In this document: positions 16,021 to 22,208 of the stretch, in pieces
Layout: each line of letters opens with the position of its first letter
Numbering within the stretch: position 1 is the stretch's first letter
Assembly (NCBI RefSeq): GCF_009789235.1
Contig: NZ_WSTB01000020.1
Location: 1 to 34,988, forward strand
Direction of reading: 5' to 3'
Length of the DNA: 34,988 bases
Source of the DNA: Flavobacterium hydrocarbonoxydans
GTDB taxonomy: Bacteria > Bacteroidota > Bacteroidia > Flavobacteriales > Flavobacteriaceae
Made by a program: the position numbers and the translations under genes
The notes under the pieces: model-generated
The model's input: only the letters and a program-made list of their open reading frames with translations
Databases searched by the model: none
Told to the model about the DNA's origin: nothing

Positions 16021-16055
16021 AAAATCCGAAGCCTTACTGCTTCGGATTTTTTTTT
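16021..16055 (+). terminator. Terminator of accA
   Basis: The perfect 10-bp stem AATCCGAAGC/GCTTCGGATT with a 6-base loop is followed by a T run. Confidence 0.92.
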
Positions 16056-16130
16056 GGTTATGAACAAAAAATACATATTTATAAACAATTATTACTAACA
16101 ACTCGATAGCATTCTTTTTTTAAAATTTGC

Positions 16131-16138
16131 TACTTTCG
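16131..16138 (+). promoter_or_regulatory. -7 promoter box of dnaB, immediately before the start codon
   Basis: TACTTTCG, one base off TAnnTTTG, ends only 4 bp before the dnaB ATG. If used, the mRNA would begin at or within a base or two of the start codon. Confidence 0.45.
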
Positions 16139-16142
16139 CAGT

Positions 16143-17687
16143 ATGGAAAATTTCAAAAATATAAACCCAATAAAGGTAGATAAAACCGCAATTATAAACT
16201 TAGAAAAAGGAAAGCTTCCACCACAAGTGCTTGATTTAGAAGAAGCTGTGCTTGGGGCGATGATGATTGATAAAAAAGGAGTAGATGATGTAATTGATAT
16301 TTTACAGGCAGATGCTTTTTATAAAGATGCACATAAATATATTTTTGAAGCTATTGTGCAGCTTTTCACAGATACACAGCCAATTGACTTATTGACCGTT
16401 TCGGCGCAATTGAAGAAAAACGGAAAATTAGATGTAGCGGGTGGAGATTTTTACTTAATTCAACTTACGCAAAAAATAGCCTCTTCGGCGCATATTGAAT
16501 TTCACTCGCGTATCATTCTTCAAAAATTCATTCAAAGAAGTCTGATTCGGATTTCTTCAGAAATTATCGAAGCGTCTTATGATGAAACGACCGATGTATT
16601 TGATTTGCTGGATCAGGCCGAATCAAAACTATATGAAGTAACGCAGGGAAATATCAAACGTAGTTCTGAAACCGCTCAGAGTTTAGTACTTCAGGCAAAA
16701 AAGCGTATTGAAGAAATTGCCAAACAGGAAGGTTTAAGTGGTGTAGAAACCGGTTTTACTAATCTGGATAAACTAACTTCGGGATGGCAGCCATCCGATT
16801 TAATTATTATTGCAGCGAGGCCGGCGATGGGTAAAACCGCGTTCGTACTTTCGATGGCAAGAAATATGGCGATAGATTTTGGACATCCGGTGGCGTTATT
16901 CTCTCTGGAGATGGCATCGGTTCAGTTAATTACGAGGTTGATTTCATCCGAAACAGGATTGTCTTCGGAGAAATTGCGTACCGGTAAACTAGAACCGCAT
17001 GAGTGGGAAATGCTGAGTACGAAAGTAAAGAACTTAGAAAAAGCACCTTTGTTTATAGATGATACACCCTCACTTTCTATTTTTGATTTAAGAGCAAAAT
17101 GCCGTCGTTTGGTTTCGCAACACGGAATCAAAATTATCATTGTCGATTATTTGCAGTTGATGACCGCTGGAGGAAACAGTAAAGGAGGGGGAAATCGTGA
17201 GCAGGAAATCTCGACCATTTCCCGAAACTTAAAGGCTTTGGCAAAAGAGCTAAACGTTCCGGTTATTGCACTTTCGCAGTTATCGCGTGCCGTAGAAACC
17301 CGTGGTTCCAGTAAGCGACCATTGCTTTCGGATCTTCGTGAATCTGGAGCGATTGAGCAGGATGCTGATATCGTTTCGTTTTTGTACCGACCTGAATATT
17401 ATAAAATTGACGAGTGGGATGATGATGAAGCCTCGCCAACCACAGGTCAGGCCGAAATCATGATTGCTAAACACCGTAATGGTGGAATCGAAAACGTTCG
17501 TTTGAAATTTATTGGGCACCTCGGAAAATTTGATAACCTGGATGATTTCTCAGGTAATTATGACGATTTGCCATCAAAAATGAATCATGATGATAATCCG
17601 TTTATCACTAAAAATCTCCCTTCGCCCAATGAGGCATTCGGAAGTAACCTGAATGACGACGATGATGATAGTGACGTACCGTTTTAA
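16143..17687 (+). CDS. dnaB: Replicative DNA helicase DnaB
   Basis: A 514-residue helicase that unwinds DNA ahead of the replication fork as a hexameric ring. The N-terminal primase-interacting domain (LPPQVLDLEEAVLGAMMID) covers ~25-130. The RecA-like domain has Walker A ARPAMGKTAF near residues 225-234, Walker B IIIVDYLQLM and the KRPLLSDLRESGAIEQDAD arginine-finger region. No intein is present. The C-terminal ~50 residues are a linker ending in NLNDDDDDSDVPF, which looks like the acidic tip of single-stranded DNA-binding protein (DDDIPF). It is monocistronic, with a terminator 5 bp after the stop and a possibly leaderless transcript. Confidence 0.96.
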   Translation: MENFKNINPIKVDKTAIINLEKGKLPPQVLDLEEAVLGAMMIDKKGVDDVIDILQADAFYKDAHKYIFEAIVQLFTDTQPIDLLTVSAQLKKNGKLDVAGGDFYLIQLTQKIASSAHIEFHSRIILQKFIQRSLIRISSEIIEASYDETTDVFDLLDQAESKLYEVTQGNIKRSSETAQSLVLQAKKRIEEIAKQEGLSGVETGFTNLDKLTSGWQPSDLIIIAARPAMGKTAFVLSMARNMAIDFGHPVALFSLEMASVQLITRLISSETGLSSEKLRTGKLEPHEWEMLSTKVKNLEKAPLFIDDTPSLSIFDLRAKCRRLVSQHGIKIIIVDYLQLMTAGGNSKGGGNREQEISTISRNLKALAKELNVPVIALSQLSRAVETRGSSKRPLLSDLRESGAIEQDADIVSFLYRPEYYKIDEWDDDEASPTTGQAEIMIAKHRNGGIENVRLKFIGHLGKFDNLDDFSGNYDDLPSKMNHDDNPFITKNLPSPNEAFGSNLNDDDDDSDVPF

Positions 17688-17691
17688 TAAC

Positions 17692-17721
17692 AAAAAAAGC
17701 CTTTTTATTAGGCTTTTTTTT
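17692..17721 (+). terminator. Terminator of dnaB
   Basis: AAAAAAAGCCT-TTTTATT-AGGCTTTTTTTT forms a stem flanked by A and T runs, usable in both directions. Confidence 0.88.
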
Positions 17722-17826
17722 ATGTTTGGTTGTAAAAAATCTTAATAAAATTCAGTAGATTAGCAAAATGATTGCAAAATCTATTAAATACCATTATTAA
17801 ATTTTTAACCAAAAACAAATCTAATT

Positions 17827-18180
17827 ATGTCAGAAGAAAAATTCCCTGGTCCAATTCAGGTTCCATTATCCATTGCCAAAGAATGGGAAAAGCGTTACGA
17901 AGACGATACCACAGTCGAGGATGCTAAAAACAAACTAAAAGCTTTTTTGATTCCAAGAGAAAGTCTGGAAAAAGTATTGGCACTGGACACCGATGCCGTT
18001 TTTGCCTATCTTGGTATTAACGACCAAAACGAAAAGACCTTATTTTTTGTTGGGGCAGAACTTGATAAAGAAACTGGTAGATATACCAATGTCTATGGAC
18101 AGTCATCTACACAAAATAAAGCCGCTGAAGCTGCTGATGATGTAGTTTATGATGGTGTTCGTCCGAGTCCTCCATTTTAA
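17827..18180 (+). CDS. Small soluble protein with an RPSPP tail, unknown function
   Basis: A 117-residue protein without signal peptide, so probably cytosolic. I do not recognise its function. Residues ~14-90 form one domain: a helix with a conserved Trp (IAKEWEKRYED), then AFLIPRESLEKVL, VFAYLGIND and TLFFVGAELDKETG. The lipoprotein encoded two genes downstream carries two copies of the same pattern. A linker leads to the C-terminal DDVVYDGVRPSPPF, nearly identical to the DDVYDGTRPSPPY end of that lipoprotein. It is the first gene of a three-gene operon; the 7-TM gene starts 19 bp later. The motif looks like a recognition or export tag, but that is speculation. Confidence 0.8.
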   Translation: MSEEKFPGPIQVPLSIAKEWEKRYEDDTTVEDAKNKLKAFLIPRESLEKVLALDTDAVFAYLGINDQNEKTLFFVGAELDKETGRYTNVYGQSSTQNKAAEAADDVVYDGVRPSPPF

Positions 18181-18199
18181 TTTAAAATATAGTTTATAA

Positions 18200-18829
18200 G
18201 TGATAAATTTTTTAATTTATTCAGTTTATTTGATTTTATTACTAAATCTCATACTGTATTCCTATAGCTTTTTCCGAAAGGGAAAAGCTAATGTTTTTTT
18301 TGTTGTTTATCTGTTCTTTATGTTTATAATGCAATTTTCATTAGAGGTAATGTATCAAATTGGTGTTAATAATTTATTTGCTATTAATATTTTTTTTATT
18401 GGTCAGATGATCTTATTAGGGTTGTTTTATAATTCATTATTAGAGTTAAAAAGTCAAAAGTTATTTGTAAAGAGCAGTGTAATTTGTGCGTTATTGTTTT
18501 TAGGGGTTCAATTTACTTTAGATTCATCACAATTTTTAAAGTTTAATTTGACTGAAATAACTTTAACTTCTTTACTTGTTGTTGTTTTTGCCCTGTTTCA
18601 TTTTTATAATATGCTTACCGAAACTAAAAGATTTTACTATGTTACTATTGGTATAGTCTTTTATTTGTTGGCAAGTACAGTTTTATTTTTAATTGGGAAT
18701 CTTTCTTCAGAGCTTGATAATGATGTAAAATATCTAACATGGATGTTAAATGCTTTTTTAGCTATAGTATTTCAGTTTTTTATTTTATACGAATGGAAAG
18801 TAAGTTTTTCTAATAAAATAAACGATTAA
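18200..18829 (+). CDS. Seven-helix membrane protein, unknown function
   Basis: A 209-residue integral membrane protein, starting at GTG. About seven hydrophobic segments are visible: ~2-22, 31-56, 60-84, 92-112, 115-137, 145-168 and 175-200. It ends in a short charged tail (EWKVSFSNKIND). There is no recognisable enzymatic domain. The architecture resembles the seven-helix sensor halves that precede signalling domains in Bacteroidota, but here they stand alone. The next in-frame ATG lies inside the second helix, so the GTG is preferred. It sits between the two genes whose products share the RPSPP tail, all on one strand with gaps of 19 and 48 bp, which suggests that the three work together. 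Confidence 0.72.
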   Translation: MINFLIYSVYLILLLNLILYSYSFFRKGKANVFFVVYLFFMFIMQFSLEVMYQIGVNNLFAINIFFIGQMILLGLFYNSLLELKSQKLFVKSSVICALLFLGVQFTLDSSQFLKFNLTEITLTSLLVVVFALFHFYNMLTETKRFYYVTIGIVFYLLASTVLFLIGNLSSELDNDVKYLTWMLNAFLAIVFQFFILYEWKVSFSNKIND

Positions 18830-18877
18830 AAAATTACAAATTGTATTTTCTATTAATTAATCATAAATTAAAAATCA

Positions 18878-19612
18878 ATGAAAAAATTAACTGTATTAGC
18901 TTCTTTCGTAGTGGCTTTTTTTATGTTTTCATGCCAAAAGGAAAGCAGTCAGGAGGAGGGAACACCTACTGAAGCTTCGCAAAAAGAAGCCTGGCTTACG
19001 GCAAATTTAGATGCGAAGTTTGCAGCATCACAAAAACAGGTTACAGCTTATTTGTTTCCAACCAGTGAATTGGCAAAATTAGTTCAGACTCCAAATGTTA
19101 CAGAAGTTCGTTTTGTTTTGGGCTATGCTGATAACACTCTTCAAATACAAGTAGATGGAGTTGATAAAGCTGGTAAAAAATTAGGAAGTGTTAATTCGAG
19201 CCTACTAAAAGAATCGGCTTATGATGCAAAACTGGCGGCCCTAAAAGAGGTGTCTGACAATACAACCAAAAAAAGATCGGCTTTATTAAAAAAGCATTTA
19301 TTAGTGTCAAAAGAGGCTTTTGGCTGGATAGAAGCCTGGCAAAATAAACTAAGTACTGTAAAGGATTTAGAGGAAGTAACATCTTATGATGGGTTGCGTA
19401 TTCGTCATTTCAATTTAGAGGCAGAAGTAGTAGCAGCGATGCTAAAGACTAATACGGCAAATATTGGGGTATTTTTAGGTCTAAATACTAAAGGAAAAGT
19501 AACGACTATTTTGGTAGGTTTGGATAAAAATAACGCTATAAAAAAAGCATCTCTAACAGCCAAAGACCCTGATGATGTGTATGATGGTACACGCCCTAGT
19601 CCACCATACTAG
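18878..19612 (+). CDS. Lipoprotein with duplicated domain and RPSPP tail, unknown function
   Basis: A 244-residue predicted lipoprotein: the signal peptide ends at lipobox FMFSC with Cys19, followed by a Glu/Ser-rich linker. Two copies of a domain follow. Copy 1 (~36-105) contains KEAWL, AYLFPTSELAKLV, VRFVLGYAD and VDGVDKAGK. Copy 2 (~155-225) contains EAWQNKL, RHFNLEAEVVAAML, IGVFLGLNTKG and ILVGLDKNNA. The cytosolic protein at 17827 has one copy of the same pattern. The C terminus is DDVYDGTRPSPPY. No known catalytic motif is visible. It is the last gene of the operon, followed by a terminator; the histidine kinase next door has its own promoter box. Confidence 0.82.
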   Translation: MKKLTVLASFVVAFFMFSCQKESSQEEGTPTEASQKEAWLTANLDAKFAASQKQVTAYLFPTSELAKLVQTPNVTEVRFVLGYADNTLQIQVDGVDKAGKKLGSVNSSLLKESAYDAKLAALKEVSDNTTKKRSALLKKHLLVSKEAFGWIEAWQNKLSTVKDLEEVTSYDGLRIRHFNLEAEVVAAMLKTNTANIGVFLGLNTKGKVTTILVGLDKNNAIKKASLTAKDPDDVYDGTRPSPPY

Positions 19613-19676
19613 GATTTTTACATCTTGTAGCTAGCAGCTAAGGCATAGATTATAGTTAAACACATTACAATTAAAG

Positions 19677-19712
19677 CTCTATCAATACTTAATGTTGATA
19701 GAGTTTTTTTTA
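19677..19712 (+). terminator. Terminator of the three-gene RPSPP operon
   Basis: The 9-bp stem CTCTATCAA/TTGATAGAG with a 9-base loop is followed by eight T. Confidence 0.9.
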
Positions 19713-19754
19713 GGACTATTTATAATCCTTTTATCAGAATCAAAGAAAATAAGA

Positions 19755-19762
19755 TATATTTG
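19755..19762 (+). promoter_or_regulatory. -7 promoter box of the histidine kinase gene
   Basis: TATATTTG, an exact TAnnTTTG, lies 45 bp before the kinase start and after the terminator of the preceding operon. Confidence 0.5.
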
Positions 19763-19807
19763 AGGGTCAGGATTCGTACATTAATCTAAATAAATACCAC
19801 TATTGCA

Positions 19808-20599
19808 ATGAATGTAAATTCAATTCCGGAAAAAGAAATCGTCATCATCATCTTATACATTTCCTGCTTTTTTATGATTGTGGCGGCGGCTGTAGTGGTT
19901 TTTTTCTATTTTTCCCGAAAGAAAATCATCCAGAAAGAAATCGAAAAAGTCAATTTGGTCATGCAGTATCAAAAAGACCAGTTGCGTGCCGTGATTTTTG
20001 TTCAGGAGGAAGAGCGTAAACGAATTGCACAGGATTTGCATGATGATATCAGTTCAAAATTAAATATTGTTTCGCTTAATAGTCACTTGCTTAGCACACC
20101 CAACTTAACAGAAACCGAAACTGCCGAAATCACGAAGAATATTATAAACTTAACAGCTAAGGCGCTGGAGAATTCCAGAAAAATTGCGCATAATTTGCTG
20201 CCGCCTGTTTTTGAAAAATTCGGACTCCATGCAGGTGTCCAGGAATTATGTGAAGAATTTGAAAGCAGTAAAGCTGTAAAAACACATTATGTAAACGAAA
20301 TCGAATTTGATAAAAAAAATCAGGATAATCATTTGCACATTTTTAGAATTTTGCAGGAATTAATGAACAACTCCCTTCGACACGGTAAGGCAACTGAAAT
20401 CTGGATTACTTTTAAAATAAACGGGGGCGTGGCTACTGGTTACTATAAAGATAACGGTCTAGGATTTAACAGTCAGGATATAGAAAATCAAAAAGGGCTT
20501 GGAATGAAGAACATCGATACCCGTATCTCTTTTTTAAACGGCACCATTCAAATTGACTCTGAAATCAACAAAGGAATAGATATAATTTTTACATTTTGA
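19808..20599 (+). CDS. Sensor histidine kinase, NarL/DegS-type (HisKA_3)
   Basis: A 263-residue kinase. One transmembrane helix (~11-36) is followed by a short coiled linker, then the dimerisation and phosphoacceptor helix EEERKRIAQDLHDDISSKLN with His78. The ATPase domain shows the N box ELMNNSLRHG near residue 190, G1 KDNGLGF and G2 GLGMKNIDTR. It has almost no extracytoplasmic sensor region, so the signal must come through the membrane or a partner. The 7-TM protein and lipoprotein encoded just upstream are obvious candidates (inference). Its cognate regulator is 110 bp downstream. Confidence 0.92.
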   Translation: MNVNSIPEKEIVIIILYISCFFMIVAAAVVVFFYFSRKKIIQKEIEKVNLVMQYQKDQLRAVIFVQEEERKRIAQDLHDDISSKLNIVSLNSHLLSTPNLTETETAEITKNIINLTAKALENSRKIAHNLLPPVFEKFGLHAGVQELCEEFESSKAVKTHYVNEIEFDKKNQDNHLHIFRILQELMNNSLRHGKATEIWITFKINGGVATGYYKDNGLGFNSQDIENQKGLGMKNIDTRISFLNGTIQIDSEINKGIDIIFTF

Positions 20600-20673
20600 G
20601 ACTAATAGCAGTATTTTGCTTAATATTATTAATTAAATAAGGGGATTTAACGGTTTTTTAGAGACATATTTTG

Positions 20674-20681
20674 TAATTTCG
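20674..20681 (+). promoter_or_regulatory. -7 promoter box of the response regulator gene
   Basis: TAATTTCG, one base off TAnnTTTG, lies 28 bp before the response regulator start. It suggests separate expression from the kinase. Confidence 0.4.
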
Positions 20682-20709
20682 AAATACCAAAAACAATAAA
20701 CCACATAAA

Positions 20710-21375
20710 ATGAATACCGCTATTAAAATTATTTTAGTCGATGACGAAATTTTATTTCGGAAAGGAATTTCATTTTTACTCCAACGCGAAGAAAATATAG
20801 AAGTTGTTTTCGAAGCATCAAACGGAGAAGAGCTTATAAGGTATTTAAAACATAATGAATCTCAGCCGGATATTATTATAATGGATTTGAAAATGCCGGT
20901 CCTAAATGGTGTCGAAGCGACTAAAATCATCCGGAAAACTTTTCCTGAAATTAAAATTATTGCTTTGACCAGTTACGATTCGAAATCATTTATTGCCAAT
21001 ATGATTCAGATAGGAGCAGTATCCTATTTAATCAAAAATACAACTCCAAAAGATTTGATACATACCATTAATGAGGTCGAAAAAAAAGGATTTTATTACA
21101 ACGAAAATGTTTTAAAAATCATTCAGGAAACAATCGTTTCCTCTAAAAATTCGAAATCAGGATTGCAAACCGGTTTTCTCTCTCCTCGTGAAATAGAAAT
21201 TCTACAATTAATTTGTTATCAAAAAACAACAACCGAAATTGCAGAACAACTTTTTTTAAGTCCCAGAACGGTAGAAGGACATCGTAATAATCTTTTGCTG
21301 AAAACAGAATCCCGAAATATTGCGGGTTTAGTCGTTTATGCTATTCAAAATGAAATAGCATTTCTTACCAATTAG
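20710..21375 (+). CDS. LuxR/NarL-type response regulator
   Basis: A 221-residue regulator. The receiver domain has the acidic pair DDE (11-13), phosphoacceptor Asp59 in IIIMDLKMP, Thr/Ser in ALTSYD and Lys109 in YLIKN. The C-terminal LuxR-type helix-turn-helix (~155-221) reads LSPREIEILQLICYQKTTTEIAEQL and SPRTVEGHRNNLLLK. Phosphorylation by the HisKA_3 kinase encoded just upstream should activate DNA binding. Targets are unknown; the RPSPP operon is the nearest candidate. Confidence 0.95.
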   Translation: MNTAIKIILVDDEILFRKGISFLLQREENIEVVFEASNGEELIRYLKHNESQPDIIIMDLKMPVLNGVEATKIIRKTFPEIKIIALTSYDSKSFIANMIQIGAVSYLIKNTTPKDLIHTINEVEKKGFYYNENVLKIIQETIVSSKNSKSGLQTGFLSPREIEILQLICYQKTTTEIAEQLFLSPRTVEGHRNNLLLKTESRNIAGLVVYAIQNEIAFLTN

Positions 21376-21380
21376 AAGTA

Positions 21381-21521
21381 TTAACTGGTTAGGTATTGTA
21401 TCGAAAGTACATAATAAACTATAATCATAAGTACTAACATGCCAATACCTATTTTTTGTATTATACTTAATCCTTTTGGTTCGTTATCACTTTGATTAAG
21501 TTTCATGCTTTGGTTTTTCAT
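21381..21521 (-). CDS. Small single-span membrane protein, 46 residues
   Basis: An opposite-strand frame of 46 codons reads MKNQSMKLNQSDNEPKGLS, then a hydrophobic helix IGIGMLVLMIIVYYVLSI (~25-42) and a short LTS end. A TAAATTTG promoter box on the same strand (21558-21551) lies 30 bp before the ATG. The pattern of polar N terminus, single helix and own promoter supports a real small protein. An internal ATG (Met6) is an alternative start. It converges on the response regulator gene with a 5-bp gap. Function unknown. Confidence 0.55.
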   Translation of the reverse strand: MKNQSMKLNQSDNEPKGLSIIQKIGIGMLVLMIIVYYVLSIQYLTS

Positions 21522-21550
21522 TTGTTTATAGTTTGGTTAATTTAGCTGAA

Positions 21551-21558
21551 CAAATTTA
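21551..21558 (-). promoter_or_regulatory. -7 promoter box of the 46-codon gene
   Basis: TAAATTTG on the minus strand is an exact TAnnTTTG, 30 bp before the small gene. A weak plus-strand hairpin CAGGT-GTATTT-ACCTG with a T run follows at 21581-21600. Nothing else is recognisable up to 21747. Confidence 0.4.
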
Positions 21559-21747
21559 ATCAGAATTAAAATTATTCTTGCAGGTGTATTTACCTGTTTT
21601 TATAGGGGGAAAAACACCCTTTTTTGGCATCAATATTCATGACTTTTATCATTTCAGATTTTTCGAAATAGGTTTTAGATGATTTTCAGAGAAAATAAAG
21701 TCAAAATTAAATTAGACTAAAGCCAAAACTACAATCCAAAAAGGAAC

Positions 21748-22132
21748 ATGAAAATTAAGACTAAAATTTCAATCAGCAACTTAGTGAGTAAGCTCGGTAT
21801 CTGAGGAAGTAAGCTCGGTAGCTAAGGAAGTAAGCTCGGCAGCTGAGAAAGTGAGCTTGGTATCTGAGTGAGTAAGTACTGTAGCTGAGAAAGTGAGCTT
21901 GGTATCTGAGTGAGTAAGTACTGTAGCTGAGAAAGTAAGCTTAGTATCTGAGGAAGTAAGCTCGGTAGCTGAGGAAGTAAGCTTAGTATCTGAGAAAGTA
22001 AGCATGGTCGCTGAGGAATTAAACGCAGTATCTGAGGAAGTAAGCGCAGTAGTTGAGAAAGTAAGCTCGGTATCTGAGAAAGTAACCATGGTAGTTGAAG
22101 ATATAAAAAAAAACTTGGGTAATGTCTGTTAA
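21748..22132 (+). pseudogene. Possible decayed or phase-variable coiled-coil gene over the second array
   Basis: An ATG at 21748, 3 bases after AGGA, opens MKIKTKISISNLVSKLGI and stops at once. A one-base shift at its entry into the array would join it to the VSSVSEE heptad frame. That frame meets TGA codons in units 4 and 6 and is then open from 21914 to TAA at 22130. Its unique C-terminal end is VVEDIKKNLGNVC. The last ATG-led part (22004-22132) would be 42 residues. A real start plus a non-repetitive, amphipathic C terminus argues for a former or switchable gene, but plain non-coding repeat is equally possible. Confidence 0.3.
21788..22102. repeat. Array of 15 tandem 21-bp units encoding heptads
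   Basis: Fifteen 21-bp units with consensus close to GTAAGCTCGGTATCTGAG plus GAA or AAA. The middle codon alternates TCT/GCT, giving a 42-bp higher-order unit. The 42-bp pair at 21851-21892 is repeated exactly at 21893-21934, a recent duplication. One plus-strand frame reads VSSVSEE heptads, with hydrophobic residues at positions a and d as in a coiled coil. TGA stops at 21869 and 21911 interrupt it. The minus strand is open throughout (22089 to 21781) as Ser/Thr-rich TSSDTEL-type heptads. Confidence 0.93.
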
Positions 22133-22208
22133 CGGTAGAATGCTAAAATCGGCATAGTTGTATTTTTTTTGAAAGTTCCTTTATATCTTTACTCAAAATA
22201 GTATTTTA

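Noticed and set aside
19755..21375. Transcription of kinase and regulator from the RPSPP operon promoter alone
   Set aside because: A strong terminator at 19677-19712 and separate promoter boxes before both genes argue against it.
21781..22089. Minus-strand Ser/Thr-rich frame of 102 codons over the second array
   Set aside because: The start lies inside the last repeat unit, and there is no unique N or C terminus and no promoter.
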